A stretch of DNA of 64,000 bases from Pseudomonas fluorescens. GTDB lineage: Bacteria > Pseudomonadota > Gammaproteobacteria > Pseudomonadales > Pseudomonadaceae. Shown here one piece after another: positions 19,944 to 29,443 of this stretch (positions are counted from its first letter, which is position 1; the number at the start of each line of letters is the position of its first letter). Below the pieces are notes generated by a model. The model was not told the DNA's origin and did no database searches. It saw only the letters and a list, made by a program, of their open reading frames with translations. The position numbers were made by a program, and so were the translations under genes. The DNA is taken from contig NZ_LACH01000004.1 in the NCBI RefSeq assembly GCF_000968015.1, forward strand, positions 1-64,000. Reading direction: 5' to 3'.

Positions 19944-20275
19944 TAGCCTTCCTTCAACGGGAAAAAAAACTGATTCTACCCAAGCGCAGGAACGAGCGAG
20001 AACCTAAAGCGGTCAGACCGTTATAACTCCGGTCTCAAACGACTCAAGCGTGTGTCTCAGGTTTGACTAAAATCAATAATTGATCAGGTCTCCAGCACCG
20101 CCAGACAAGGCTTTGCAATCATTTGCAAGCACAGCGGGCCACTACCTCGACATCCGGGAGTAGCGCGGTCCGATTTGATCTGGTAAGTTCGCCCGCTTGC
20201 AGCCGCAGGGCCGGCAGGTGTCGGTGATGGAGCAATCCTGCGCAATGGATTACAAGAGTAGAGGCGGTCCATTTC
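19944..20275 (+). promoter_or_regulatory. Intergenic region and 5' leader of dksA
   Basis: No gene is visible in these 332 bases. An AT-rich stretch near 20063-20090 begins with TTGACT and could hold the dksA promoter, which would leave an untranslated leader of about 180 bases. The -10 element is not clear. Confidence 0.35.
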
Positions 20276-20716
20276 ATGCCCACCCAAGCAAAGCAGCAAA
20301 ACCAGTCGATCAGCGGCTTCGAACCCTACAAAGAAGTGAAGGGTGAGGAATACATGGGCAAGCCCATGCGCGCTCACTTCACCAAGATCCTGAATAAGTG
20401 GAAACAGGACTTGATGCAGGAAGTCGACCGTACGGTTGATCACATGAAAGACGAAGCGGCCAACTTCCCGGACCCGGCAGACCGTGCCAGCCAGGAAGAA
20501 GAATTCAGCCTCGAGCTGCGTGCTCGTGACCGCGAGCGCAAGTTGATCAAAAAGATCGACAAGACGCTGCAACTGATCGAAGACGAAGAATATGGCTGGT
20601 GCGAGTCCTGCGGCGTCGAAATCGGCGTCAAGCGACTGGAAGCCCGCCCTACCGCCGACATGTGCGTTGACTGCAAGACCCTGGCGGAAATCAAGGAAAA
20701 GCAAGTCGGCAAGTAA
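20276..20716 (+). CDS. dksA: RNA polymerase-binding transcription factor DksA
   Basis: Protein of 146 residues with the coiled-coil (about 32-105), the tip motif DPADRA (66-71), and a C4 zinc finger (Cys109, Cys112, Cys130, Cys133). It acts with ppGpp in the secondary channel of RNA polymerase to repress rRNA and activate amino-acid promoters. All four zinc cysteines are present, so it is the classical rather than the Cys-poor DksA2 form. Confidence 0.97.
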   Translation: MPTQAKQQNQSISGFEPYKEVKGEEYMGKPMRAHFTKILNKWKQDLMQEVDRTVDHMKDEAANFPDPADRASQEEEFSLELRARDRERKLIKKIDKTLQLIEDEEYGWCESCGVEIGVKRLEARPTADMCVDCKTLAEIKEKQVGK

Positions 20717-20730
20717 TCTCGACTTGAACG

Positions 20731-20760
20731 AAAAACGGAGCGTGCGAACGCTCCGTTTTT
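20731..20760 (+). terminator. Intrinsic terminator of dksA
   Basis: AAAAACGGAGCG-TGCGAA-CGCTCCGTTTTT: a 12-base stem including A/T flanks, followed by further T residues, starting 14 bases after the dksA stop. Confidence 0.88.
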
Positions 20761-20800
20761 GTTTCTGACATTTGCTGATACCTGCTGTGACTTTAAGATC

Positions 20801-20881
20801 GCCATCGCGAGCAAGCTCGCTCCCACATTTGATCTGCGGCGTTCACAAATCCAGTGTGGGAGCGAGCTTGCTCGCGATGGC
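20801..20881. repeat. REPIN (two inverted REP sequences, GAGCAAGCTCGC type)
   Basis: Two copies of the GCGAGCTTGCTCGC palindrome with TGTGGGA heads face each other (20801-20827 and 20855-20881) around a 27-base spacer. The same unit recurs at 31115, 36716, 41263 and 57311 in this window. Such REPINs are mobilised by RAYT transposases; no RAYT gene is in the window. Confidence 0.9.
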
Positions 20882-20929
20882 GGTATCAAGCCGTGCGCTT
20901 ATCAGGCGCCAACAAAGTAATATCCAGCC

Positions 20930-21826
20930 ATGACTGCCATCACCTCTTCCACCTACATCGGGCGCTTCGCCCCCACGCCCAGTGGACATCTGCATTTCGG
21001 TTCGCTGGTCGCAGCGCTGGCCTCGTACCTCGACGCGCGTTCGGTGGGTGGCCGCTGGCTGATGCGCATGGAAGATCTCGATCCACCACGGGAAGAGCCC
21101 GGCGCTCAAGCGGCGATCCTTAAAGCCCTGGAAAGCTACGGTTTCGAGTGGGATGGTGAAATGGTGCGACAGAGTGACCGGCACGATGCCTACGCCGAAG
21201 TCCTCAATCGCCTGTTCAATCACGGCCTGGCCTACGCGTGCACCTGCTCACGCAAGACACTAGCGCCCTATCACGGGATTTATCCAGGGCTGTGCCGCAA
21301 CGCCGGTCATGACACTAAAGATGCTGCGATTCGCCTGCGTGTCCCCGAGCTGGAATACCACTTCATCGACCGGGTGCAAGGCGAATACCGCCAACACCTG
21401 GGCCGTGAGGTCGGCGATTTCGTGATCCGTCGCCGCGACGGGCTCTACGCCTATCAATTGGCGGTGGTGCTGGACGATGCCTGGCAAGGCATTACCGATA
21501 TCGTCCGTGGCGCCGACCTGCTCGACTCCACACCGCGCCAGCTCTACCTGCAAGAACTGCTCGGCCTGCCGCAACCGCGTTATCTGCATATCCCGCTGAT
21601 CACCCAGCCTGATGGCAACAAGCTCGGCAAGTCCTATCGTTCGCCGCCGTTGACCGAAGATCAGGCGACTCCCTTGTTGCTGCGTGCATTGCGCGCACTG
21701 GGGCACAATCCCGGTGCCGAGCTGGCTTACGCCACCCCACGGGAAGTGTTGAACTGGGGCATCGCCCACTGGGATGCAGTGTTAATCCCGCGCACACTCA
21801 ACCTGCCCGAAGCGCAACTACAGTGA
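20930..21826 (+). CDS. gluQ: Glutamyl-Q tRNA(Asp) synthetase
   Basis: Truncated GluRS paralogue of 298 residues without an anticodon-binding domain. It has the GRFAPTPSG and HFGS (HIGH-like) motifs, a zinc site CTC ... Y ... C, and KLGKS as the KMSKS-like loop. It activates glutamate and attaches it to queuosine in tRNA-Asp. In many gammaproteobacteria, as here, the gene follows dksA. Confidence 0.95.
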   Translation: MTAITSSTYIGRFAPTPSGHLHFGSLVAALASYLDARSVGGRWLMRMEDLDPPREEPGAQAAILKALESYGFEWDGEMVRQSDRHDAYAEVLNRLFNHGLAYACTCSRKTLAPYHGIYPGLCRNAGHDTKDAAIRLRVPELEYHFIDRVQGEYRQHLGREVGDFVIRRRDGLYAYQLAVVLDDAWQGITDIVRGADLLDSTPRQLYLQELLGLPQPRYLHIPLITQPDGNKLGKSYRSPPLTEDQATPLLLRALRALGHNPGAELAYATPREVLNWGIAHWDAVLIPRTLNLPEAQLQ

Positions 21827-21903
21827 TCACACTTGCAGTAGCGCGCCCATCCGTTACCATCGCCGCACGTTTTCGGGCACGCGCATAAAAAAGAGAGGCC
21901 GGG

Positions 21904-22080
21904 ATGTACATCTATCGCTTGGTCCTGCTCCTGGTAGTGGGGATTTATCTGTTCTCCCCAGCCATCATGGATTGGTGGATCGACGCCACTGGCGCCTGGT
22001 ATCGCCCTTATCTGCTCTGGCTGATTCTGATCGTCGTGACCTTCATCCTGCAGAGCCAAAAAGATGCCGATGAGCTTTAG
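21904..22080 (+). CDS. cbrX: CbrX, small membrane protein overlapping cbrA
   Basis: Protein of 58 residues with two hydrophobic segments (YRLVLLLVVGIYLFSPAI and LLWLILIVVTFIL) separated by a Trp-rich loop, and a charged tail. GAGAGG precedes the ATG. Its last 17 bases overlap the start of cbrA, so the two should be translationally coupled, as described for cbrX-cbrA-cbrB in P. putida. Its molecular role is unresolved. Confidence 0.88.
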   Translation: MYIYRLVLLLVVGIYLFSPAIMDWWIDATGAWYRPYLLWLILIVVTFILQSQKDADEL

Positions 22081-25018
22081 CCTGACCCAGATGATCCTGA
22101 TCAGCGCCGCGTACCTGGCGGTGCTGTTCGGCGTAGCCTGGATCAGCGAACGGGGCATGATCCCCCGGGCGATCATTCGCCACCCGCTGACGTACACTCT
22201 GTCGCTGGGCGTGTACGCCAGTGCATGGGCGTTTTACGGCACGGTGGGCCTGGCCTATCAATACGGCTACGGTTTTTTGTCCAGCTACCTGGGCGTCTCC
22301 GGCGCGTTTCTGCTGGCACCGGTGCTTTTGTATCCGATCCTGAAAATCACCCGCACGTATCAGCTGTCGTCGCTAGCCGATCTGTTCGCCTTCCGCTTCC
22401 GCAGCACCTGGGCCGGCGCGCTGACCACGATCTTCATGCTGATCGGTGTGCTGCCGTTGCTGGCGTTGCAGATTCAGGCGGTGGCCGACTCCATCGGCAT
22501 CCTCACCCGCGAGCCAGTGCAGCATCGCGTGGCCCTGAGCTTCTGTGCACTGATTACCCTGTTCACCATCTTCTTTGGCTCGCGCCACATCGCGACCCGC
22601 GAGAAACACGAAGGCCTGGTGTTCGCCATTGCGTTCGAGTCGGTGATCAAACTGATCGCCATCGGCGGCGTGGGTCTCTATGCGCTCTACGGCGTGTTCG
22701 ACGGCCCGCAACAGCTGGAACTGTGGCTGCTGCAAAACCAGACCGCCCTCGCCGCCCTGCACACCCCGTTGCAGGAAGGGCCGTGGCGTACGCTGCTGCT
22801 GGTGTTCTTCGCTTCGGCGATCGTGATGCCGCACATGTACCACATGACGTTTACCGAAAACCTCAACCCGCGCTCGCTGGTCAGTGCGAGCTGGGGCTTG
22901 CCGCTGTTCCTGCTGTTAATGAGCCTGGCGGTACCGCTGATTCTATGGGCCGGACTGAAACTCGGCGCCACCACCAACCCGGAATACTTCACGCTGGGCA
23001 TTGGTATCGCAGCCAACAGCAAGGCGTTGGCGCTACTGGCCTATGTCGGCGGTTTGTCGGCGGCCAGCGGGTTGATCATCGTCACCACCTTGGCCCTGTC
23101 CGGGATGGCCCTGAACCATTTGGTGCTGCCGCTCTACCAACCGCCGGCAGAAGGCAATATCTACCGCTGGCTGAAGTGGACTCGCCGGGGGCTGATCGTC
23201 GCGATCATCATGGCCGGTTACGGTTTCTACCTGCTGCTGGGCGCGGAACAGGATCTGGCGAATCTGGGCATCGTCGCCTTCGTCGCCACCCTGCAATTCC
23301 TGCCGGGCGTGCTGTCGGTACTGTACTGGCCGACCGCCAACCGCCGTGGTTTCATCGCCGGTTTGCTCGCGGGGATTCTGGTGTGGCTGGTGACCATGCT
23401 GCTGCCACTGGTCGGCAACCTGCAGGGCTTTTACATCCCGTTGCTGAACATGATCTACGTGCTGGACGACACCAGTTGGCACATGGCAGCGATCGCCTCG
23501 CTGGCCGCCAACGTGCTGATGTTCACCTTGATCTCGCTGTTCACCAACGCCAGCCCGGAAGAAGCCAGCGCCGCTGAAGCCTGCGCCGTGGACAACGTGC
23601 GTCGCCCGCAACGCCGCGAATTGCACGCCGCGTCGCCTCAGGAATTCGCCACGCAACTGGCAAAACCCTTGGGTGCCAAGGCTGCGCAGAAAGAAGTCGA
23701 ACAAGCACTGCGCGACCTCTATCTGCCATTCGACGAGCGCCGGCCATATGCCTTGCGCCGCCTGCGTGACCGCATCGAAGCCAACCTGTCCGGCCTGATG
23801 GGCCCGAGCGTGGCGCAAGACATGGTCGAAACGTTCCTGCCCTATAAGGCGGGTGGCGAGAACTATGTCACCGAAGACATCCACTTCATCGAAAGTCGTC
23901 TTGAAGATTACCACTCGCGCCTGACCGGGCTTGCCGCCGAACTCGATGCCCTGCGCCGCTATCACCGCCAGACCTTGCAGGAATTGCCGATGGGCGTCTG
24001 CTCGCTGGCCAAGGATCAGGAAATCCTCATGTGGAACAAAGCCATGGAGGAGCTGACCGGGATTGCCGCGCAACGTGTGGTGGGTTCACGCCTGAGCACC
24101 ATTGCCGATCCGTGGAAAGAACTGCTGCAAGGCTTTATCAATCTGCCGGACGAGCATTTGCACAAACAGCACTTGGCCCTCGACGGCCAGACCCGCTGGC
24201 TGAACCTGCACAAAGCGGCGATCGATGAACCGCTGGCCCCAGGTAACAGCGGCTTGGTGTTGCTGGTGGAAGACTTGACCGAAACCCAGATGCTCGAAGA
24301 CAAACTCGTGCACTCCGAGCGCCTGGCCAGCATCGGTCGACTCGCGGCGGGCGTGGCCCATGAAATCGGCAACCCGATCACTGGCATCGCCTGCCTGGCG
24401 CAGAACCTGCGCGAAGAGCGCGAAGAAGACAGTGAACTCAAGGAAATCAGCGGGCAGATCCTGGAGCAGACCAAACGCGTGTCGCGCATCGTTCAGTCGC
24501 TGATGAGCTTTGCCCACGCCGGCAGTCATCAGCACAGTGATGAGCCCGTCTGTCTGGCCGAAGTGGCCCAGGATGCCATCGGTTTGCTAGCCCTGAACCG
24601 ACGCAATTTCGAAGTGCAGTTCTACAACCTGTGCGACCCCGATCACTGGTGTGAAGGTGACCCGCAGCGACTCGCGCAAGTACTGATCAACCTGCTCTCA
24701 AACGCCCGCGACGCCTCGCCTCCCGGCAGTGCGGTGCGGGTCAAAAGCGAAGCCGGCGAACACACGGTCGATTTGATCGTGGAGGACGAAGGCAGCGGTA
24801 TTCCGAAGAACATCATGGATAGATTGTTCGAACCTTTCTTTACCACCAAGGATCCTGGCGAAGGCACCGGTCTGGGCCTTGCACTGGTCTATTCCATCGT
24901 TGAAGAGCATTATGGACAAATCACCATCGACAGCCCGGCTGATGTTCAAAGCCAACGCGGCACCCGTATCCGGGTGACCTTGCCGCGTCATGTCGAAGCG
25001 ACGTCCGCTGTGAACTGA
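22064..25018 (+). CDS. cbrA: CbrA, sensor kinase fused to an SLC5-type transporter domain
   Basis: Protein of 984 residues. The first half (about 1-500) has some 13 membrane helices of the sodium:solute symporter family; a linker (STAC-like) and PAS region (about 630-740) follow, then HisKA with His766 in [12 protein letters not shown] and HATPase motifs ([32 protein letters not shown]). It senses carbon/nitrogen status, with histidine uptake reported for the transporter part, and phosphorylates CbrB. An alternative ATG lies two codons downstream. Confidence 0.96.
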   Translation: MPMSFSLTQMILISAAYLAVLFGVAWISERGMIPRAIIRHPLTYTLSLGVYASAWAFYGTVGLAYQYGYGFLSSYLGVSGAFLLAPVLLYPILKITRTYQLSSLADLFAFRFRSTWAGALTTIFMLIGVLPLLALQIQAVADSIGILTREPVQHRVALSFCALITLFTIFFGSRHIATREKHEGLVFAIAFESVIKLIAIGGVGLYALYGVFDGPQQLELWLLQNQTALAALHTPLQEGPWRTLLLVFFASAIVMPHMYHMTFTENLNPRSLVSASWGLPLFLLLMSLAVPLILWAGLKLGATTNPEYFTLGIGIAANSKALALLAYVGGLSAASGLIIVTTLALSGMALNHLVLPLYQPPAEGNIYRWLKWTRRGLIVAIIMAGYGFYLLLGAEQDLANLGIVAFVATLQFLPGVLSVLYWPTANRRGFIAGLLAGILVWLVTMLLPLVGNLQGFYIPLLNMIYVLDDTSWHMAAIASLAANVLMFTLISLFTNASPEEASAAEACAVDNVRRPQRRELHAASPQEFATQLAKPLGAKAAQKEVEQALRDLYLPFDERRPYALRRLRDRIEANLSGLMGPSVAQDMVETFLPYKAGGENYVTEDIHFIESRLEDYHSRLTGLAAELDALRRYHRQTLQELPMGVCSLAKDQEILMWNKAMEELTGIAAQRVVGSRLSTIADPWKELLQGFINLPDEHLHKQHLALDGQTRWLNLHKAAIDEPLAPGNSGLVLLVEDLTETQMLEDKLVHSERLASIGRLAAGVAHEIGNPITGIACLAQNLREEREEDSELKEISGQILEQTKRVSRIVQSLMSFAHAGSHQHSDEPVCLAEVAQDAIGLLALNRRNFEVQFYNLCDPDHWCEGDPQRLAQVLINLLSNARDASPPGSAVRVKSEAGEHTVDLIVEDEGSGIPKNIMDRLFEPFFTTKDPGEGTGLGLALVYSIVEEHYGQITIDSPADVQSQRGTRIRVTLPRHVEATSAVN

Positions 25019-25040
25019 GACCGTCGAGAGTATCGAATCA

Positions 25041-26477
25041 ATGCCGCACATTTTGATCGTCGAAGACGAAACAATTATCCGCTCCGCCTTGCGCCGCCTG
25101 CTGGAACGTAACCAGTACCAGGTCAGCGAAGCCGGTTCAGTGCAGGAAGCACAAGAACGCTTCACCATTCCCACGTTCGACCTGATCGTCAGTGACCTGC
25201 GTCTGCCTGGCGCGCCTGGCACCGAGTTGATCAAACTCGGCCAGGGCACTCCGGTGCTGATCATGACCAGCTACGCCAGCCTGCGTTCGGCGGTCGACTC
25301 GATGAAGATGGGCGCGGTGGATTACATCGCCAAGCCTTTCGATCACGATGAAATGCTCCAGGCCGTCGCGCGAATCCTGCGTGACCGTCAAGCGGTGCAA
25401 ACCAGCGGTGAGCCGGTCGCCGGTAAAGCCGGTAATGGCGCCGCGAAACCGGGCGCCAGCAACAACAACGGCGAAATCGGCATCATCGGCTCCTGCCCGC
25501 CGATGCAGGATCTGTACAGCAAGATCCGCAAAGTCGCGCCAACCGACTCCAACGTCCTGATCCAGGGCGAATCCGGCACCGGTAAAGAACTGGTGGCGCG
25601 CGCCCTGCACAATTTGTCCAAACGCGCCAAGGCGCCGATGATTTCGGTGAACTGCGCGGCCATTCCGGAAAGCCTGATCGAGTCCGAACTGTTCGGCCAC
25701 GAAAAAGGTGCGTTCACTGGCGCCAGCGCCGGGCGTGCCGGTCTGGTAGAAGCGGCCGACGGCGGCACCTTGTTCCTCGACGAAATCGGCGAACTGCCAC
25801 TGGAAGCCCAGGCTCGCCTGCTGCGCGTGCTGCAGGAAGGTGAAATTCGTCGTGTGGGTTCGGTGCAGTCACAGAAAGTCGATGTGCGCCTGATCGCCGC
25901 GACTCACCGGGACCTCAAGAGCCTGGCGAAGATCGGCCAGTTCCGTGAAGACTTGTATTACCGCCTTCACGTGATCGCCCTGAAATTGCCGGCCCTGCGC
26001 GAACGTGGCGCCGACGTCAACGAAATCGCCAACGCGTTCCTGGCGCGGCAGAGCGCGCGGGTCAACCGCACTGATCTGAAGTTCGCCCCGGATGCCGAGC
26101 AGGCGATTCGTCATTACTCCTGGCCGGGTAACGTTCGAGAGCTGGAAAACGCCGTAGAACGCGCCGTCATCCTGTGCGAGAGCCCGGAGATTTCCGCCGA
26201 GCTGCTGGGGATCGACATCGAACTGAGCGATCTGGACGATGACGATTTCATCGGCCTGCCTCCACAACAGGGCAGCACCGCCGGTAACAATAGCCATGAG
26301 CCGACCGAAGACCTGTCACTGGAAGACTACTTCCAGCACTTCGTCCTCGAGCATCAGGACCACATGACCGAAACCGAGCTGGCCCGCAAACTCGGGGTCA
26401 GCCGCAAATGCCTGTGGGAACGCCGTCAGCGCCTGGGTATTCCGCGGCGCAAGACCGGGGTCGCCAGCGAGAGCTGA
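25041..26477 (+). CDS. cbrB: CbrB, NtrC-type sigma-54 activator
   Basis: Protein of 478 residues: receiver domain with Asp52 (SDLRLPG), AAA+ domain with Walker A GESGTGKE and the sigma-54 contact loop GAFTGA, and a C-terminal Fis-type helix-turn-helix ([24 protein letters not shown]). It activates crcZ from a sigma-54 promoter and so relieves Crc/Hfq catabolite repression. It follows cbrA by 22 bases. Confidence 0.97.
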   Translation: MPHILIVEDETIIRSALRRLLERNQYQVSEAGSVQEAQERFTIPTFDLIVSDLRLPGAPGTELIKLGQGTPVLIMTSYASLRSAVDSMKMGAVDYIAKPFDHDEMLQAVARILRDRQAVQTSGEPVAGKAGNGAAKPGASNNNGEIGIIGSCPPMQDLYSKIRKVAPTDSNVLIQGESGTGKELVARALHNLSKRAKAPMISVNCAAIPESLIESELFGHEKGAFTGASAGRAGLVEAADGGTLFLDEIGELPLEAQARLLRVLQEGEIRRVGSVQSQKVDVRLIAATHRDLKSLAKIGQFREDLYYRLHVIALKLPALRERGADVNEIANAFLARQSARVNRTDLKFAPDAEQAIRHYSWPGNVRELENAVERAVILCESPEISAELLGIDIELSDLDDDDFIGLPPQQGSTAGNNSHEPTEDLSLEDYFQHFVLEHQDHMTETELARKLGVSRKCLWERRQRLGIPRRKTGVASES

Positions 26478-26499
26478 ACGCCACCTGTAAGGCGTGCGG

Positions 26500-26550
26500 G
26501 TAACACGTGACTTTGTGAAAAAACTGTTACCTCAGATTTTTCACGTAACA
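26500..26550 (+). promoter_or_regulatory. CbrB operator upstream of crcZ
   Basis: TGTTAC-N14-GTAACA at 26525-26550 exactly fits the CbrB consensus as I remember it, and a further GTAACA half-site lies at 26500-26505. The site is about 100 bases before the sigma-54 promoter, a normal enhancer distance, and sits between the cbrB stop and its terminator. Confidence 0.85.
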
Positions 26551-26554
26551 GAAG

Positions 26555-26589
26555 CCGGGGCTTACGGTAACGAAGCCCCGGTTTTTTTT
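26555..26589 (+). terminator. Intrinsic terminator of cbrXAB
   Basis: CCGGGGCTT / AAGCCCCGG, a nine-base stem with a nine-base loop, followed by T8. It separates cbrB transcription from crcZ. Confidence 0.92.
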
Positions 26590-26648
26590 GGCCTCTGAAA
26601 AGCTCATCAGCCGGTCTAACCCCCTGTTTTGCTGGGCTTCGCAAAAGT

Positions 26649-26664
26649 TGGCACGCACCCTGCT
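26649..26664 (+). promoter_or_regulatory. Sigma-54 promoter of crcZ
   Basis: TTGGCACG-CACC-CTGCT carries the invariant GG and GC dinucleotides spaced by exactly ten bases (GG 26650-26651, GC 26662-26663). Transcription should begin near 26675. Confidence 0.9.
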
Positions 26665-26674
26665 ATATGTTTGG

Positions 26675-27045
26675 TACAAGAACAATAACAAGCAATGCAC
26701 AAGACAATAAAAATAAGACGTATCGACTCACGCACAATAAAAACAAGACGGCGAGAGGCGCAGCTAACTGATTCTTTTGGAGAGGCGTTGTATTTGGGGC
26801 TTGCCCCACGACCAGGCTGAGAACAACAAAAAACTGTCACAAGACAGAGCCCGAACTGGTTGGATCGCAAGATCACTGCAACACAGCGACCAAAGCAATC
26901 CGTTTGCTCTTGGCTCCCGATTGGGAGGGTCATGAAGGAAAAACTTCATGGCGAGGGCACTCAACAAAAACAAGAAGCCCGAATCAAAAATAAAAATAGA
27001 GCACGCAACTACTTTCTTGGGGAGCTTCGGCTCCCCTTGTAGTTT
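26675..27045 (+). ncRNA. crcZ: CrcZ, Hfq/Crc-sequestering small RNA
   Basis: About 370 bases without a conserved protein, holding at least five A-rich CA motifs of the AANAAYAA type, e.g. AACAATAACAA, ACAATAAAAATAAGA, ACAATAAAAACAAGA, GAACAACAAAAAAC and CAACAAAAACAAGAA. It ends in GGGGAGC-TTCG-GCTCCCC followed by a T-rich tract (27019-27045). CrcZ titrates Hfq/Crc from target mRNAs when poor carbon sources are used. The location between cbrB and pcnB is the same as in other Pseudomonas. Confidence 0.93.
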
Positions 27046-27187
27046 CTGGCGTTTAGACCCGCTACAAGCCCCTGCTTCAAGCGCTTGCGCAGCTTCCTAC
27101 ACCATCCCCCGACTAAATGCTAGAATCCCCGCCCATCATGCGGTCATTCTTCGTTTTGGCCGAACATTCCTTCAAACAGTGCATCCC

Positions 27188-28588
27188 ATGCTGAAGAAGC
27201 TGTTCCAGTCATTCCGTTCTCCCAAGCGTCATACGCAACACATTCGCAGTACGCCTGAAGTGCTCAACAGCGGCCAACATTCGCTGCAAAAGGCCCAATT
27301 CAGTCGCTACGCGGTGAACATCGTCGAACGCCTGCAGAACGCCGGTTATCAGGCTTACCTGGTCGGCGGCTGCGTGCGTGACATGCTGCTCGGCATCACG
27401 CCGAAAGATTTCGACGTCGCCACCAGTGCAACACCTGAACAGGTGCGAGCCGAATTCCGCAACGCGCGGATCATCGGTCGTCGCTTCAAGCTGGTGCACA
27501 TCCACTTTGGCCGCGAAATCATTGAAGTCGCGACCTTCCGCGCCAATCACCCGCAAAACGATGAAGAGGAAGACAGTAACCAGTCCTCACGCAACGAGAG
27601 CGGGCGCATCCTGCGCGATAACGTCTACGGCACACTGGAAGAAGACGCGCAACGCCGCGACTTCACCATCAACGCCTTGTATTACGATCCGGTCAGCGAG
27701 CGCATCCTCGATTACGCCAACGGCGTACACGACATCCGCAATCACCTGATCCGCCTGATCGGCGATCCGAAGCAACGCTATCAAGAAGACCCGGTACGGA
27801 TGCTGCGAGCCGTGCGCTTCGCCGCCAAGCTGAATTTCGGCATCGAAAAACACAGCGCCGCGCCAATCCGTGAACTGGCGCCGATGCTGCGCGAGATTCC
27901 ATCAGCCCGCCTGTTCGAAGAAGTGCTCAAGCTGTTCCTCTCCGGCCATGCCGCGGACACCTTCGAGATGCTGGTCGACCTGCAGCTATTCGATCCGCTG
28001 TTCCCGGCCAGTGCCGAGGCCCTGGAATACAACCCGACGTACACCCACACGCTGATCAGTGAAGCGTTGATCAACACTGATCTGCGGATCAAACAGAACA
28101 AACCGGTGACCCCGGCGTTCCTGTTTGCGGCGCTGCTGTGGCCTGCCCTGCCGGCTCGTGTATTGCGCCTGCAAGAACGTGGCATGCCGCCGATTCCAGC
28201 GATGCAGGAAGCGGCTCACGAGTTGATTGCCGAACAGTGCCAGCGCATCGCGATTCCGAAACGCTTCACCATGCCGATCCGCGAGATCTGGGACATGCAG
28301 GAGCGTCTGCCACGCCGCAGCGGCAAGCGCGCCGACCTGTTGCTGGACAACCCGCGATTCCGTGCCGGTTACGACTTCCTGCTGCTGCGCGAAAGCGCTG
28401 GCGAACAGACTGATGGCCTGGGCGAATGGTGGACGGATTATCAGGACGCCAACGACAGCGAACGTCGCGACATGATCCGCGACCTCAGCGGCAAGGATGA
28501 TGGCACCGGCGCACCACGCAAACGTCGCCGCAGCGGTGGCGCCAAGCGCAAACGCACCGCCGGCGCACCGAGCGCCACGGGCGAGTAA
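27188..28588 (+). CDS. pcnB: Poly(A) polymerase I
   Basis: Nucleotidyltransferase of 466 residues, class II poly(A) polymerase/CCA-adding family: LVGGCVRDMLLG with KDFDVAT (metal-binding acidic residues), RRDFTINALYYD, and the C-terminal basic tail (KRRRSGGAKRKR) typical of PcnB. It adds 3' tails that promote RNA decay. The family start MLKKLFQSF is at 27188; the same frame is open upstream through part of crcZ and is not coding there. Confidence 0.94.
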   Translation: MLKKLFQSFRSPKRHTQHIRSTPEVLNSGQHSLQKAQFSRYAVNIVERLQNAGYQAYLVGGCVRDMLLGITPKDFDVATSATPEQVRAEFRNARIIGRRFKLVHIHFGREIIEVATFRANHPQNDEEEDSNQSSRNESGRILRDNVYGTLEEDAQRRDFTINALYYDPVSERILDYANGVHDIRNHLIRLIGDPKQRYQEDPVRMLRAVRFAAKLNFGIEKHSAAPIRELAPMLREIPSARLFEEVLKLFLSGHAADTFEMLVDLQLFDPLFPASAEALEYNPTYTHTLISEALINTDLRIKQNKPVTPAFLFAALLWPALPARVLRLQERGMPPIPAMQEAAHELIAEQCQRIAIPKRFTMPIREIWDMQERLPRRSGKRADLLLDNPRFRAGYDFLLLRESAGEQTDGLGEWWTDYQDANDSERRDMIRDLSGKDDGTGAPRKRRRSGGAKRKRTAGAPSATGE

Positions 28589-28591
28589 TCC

Positions 28592-29071
28592 ATGGAACGC
28601 ATCTACATCGGCATGGGCAGCAATCTGGCTGACCCCGCCGAACAATTGCGCAGCGCCGTCGAGGCGCTGGCACAGTTGCCGCAGACCGAACTGATCGGGG
28701 TGTCCGCGTTTTATCAGAGCGACTCGCTGCTGCCCGGCCAACCGCGTTACACCAATGCAGTTGCCGCCCTCGACAGCACACTCCCACCTCTGGAGCTGCT
28801 GGATGCGCTGCAAGCCATCGAGAACGGACAGGGCCGCGAGCGCCTTGAACGCTGGGGGCCGCGTACGCTGGATCTCGACATCGTATTGTTCGGTGATCGA
28901 CTGATCGATGAACCTCGCCTCAAGGTGCCTCACTACCATATGCAGGAACGAGCCTTCGTTCTCTATCCACTGGCCGAACTGGCGCCTGCGGATTTGCGTC
29001 TGGCTGATGGTCGCAGCCTGAGTGATTTGCTCGCTGCCTGCCCGTTCGTCGGCCTGGAGCTCCTGCCCTGA
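28592..29071 (+). CDS. folK: HPPK, 2-amino-4-hydroxy-6-hydroxymethyldihydropteridine pyrophosphokinase
   Basis: Protein of 159 residues of the folate pathway; transfers pyrophosphate from ATP to 6-hydroxymethyl-dihydropterin. The start IYIGMGSNL and the signature RWGPRTLDLDIVLFG are present. It starts three bases after pcnB, so the two are cotranscribed. Confidence 0.96.
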   Translation: MERIYIGMGSNLADPAEQLRSAVEALAQLPQTELIGVSAFYQSDSLLPGQPRYTNAVAALDSTLPPLELLDALQAIENGQGRERLERWGPRTLDLDIVLFGDRLIDEPRLKVPHYHMQERAFVLYPLAELAPADLRLADGRSLSDLLAACPFVGLELLP

Positions 29072-29082
29072 ATTGACGCCCC

Positions 29083-29180
29083 CCCCTGTAGGAGCGAGCC
29101 TGCTCGCGATAGCGGTTTAACATTCACCAGAGATGTTGAATATCAGTACGCGATCGCGAGCAGGCTCACTCCTACAGGGG
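29083..29180. repeat. REPIN, variant GAGCCTGCTCGC type
   Basis: Inverted arms of 28 bases (29083-29110 and 29153-29180) with TGTAGGAG heads and the palindrome GCGAGCAGGCTC, around a 42-base spacer. The palindrome differs in sequence from the other REPINs here (CCTG in place of CTTG), which suggests a different subclass. Confidence 0.88.
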
Positions 29181-29223
29181 TTTTGTGTTGCGCATAGGAT
29201 CTGCGGCATGCTGAATCGCATCA

Positions 29224-29302
29224 GTTACCCCGGTAACACCCCACGCGTAACAATGCGGTAACACACGCAATTGACTTCCCGAGTTCTCCTCACGACTATA
29301 GG
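29224..29302 (+). promoter_or_regulatory. panB upstream region: clustered GTAAC motifs and possible promoter
   Basis: A palindrome GTTACC-CC-GGTAAC (29224-29237) is followed by GTAACA at 29247 and 29258, so three GTAACA units lie in about 30 bases directly before TTGACT (29271-29276). TATAGG follows 20 bases later, a long spacer for sigma-70. The GTAACA unit is the same as the CbrB half-site near crcZ. Binding by CbrB is a hypothesis. Confidence 0.45.
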
Positions 29303-29443
29303 CGTCCCGCTGCCGCCAACACGGCGTTGAAGGGCGCAATCCAGGCCTTAAAAGCACGACAACAGACCGTGCGCCTGTATTTAACGAAGAATCACGCGCG
29401 TTACTCGCAGTAGTTTCCACAGCGCCTGAATGAGGAACTTTTC

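Noticed and set aside
26564..26572. GTAAC motif in the loop of the cbrB terminator as a further CbrB site
   Set aside because: Single incomplete half-site within a terminator loop; not enough to call a binding site.
26948..27187. In-frame N-terminal extension of pcnB through crcZ
   Set aside because: The stretch is the A-rich sRNA and its terminator; PcnB proteins start at MLKKL.
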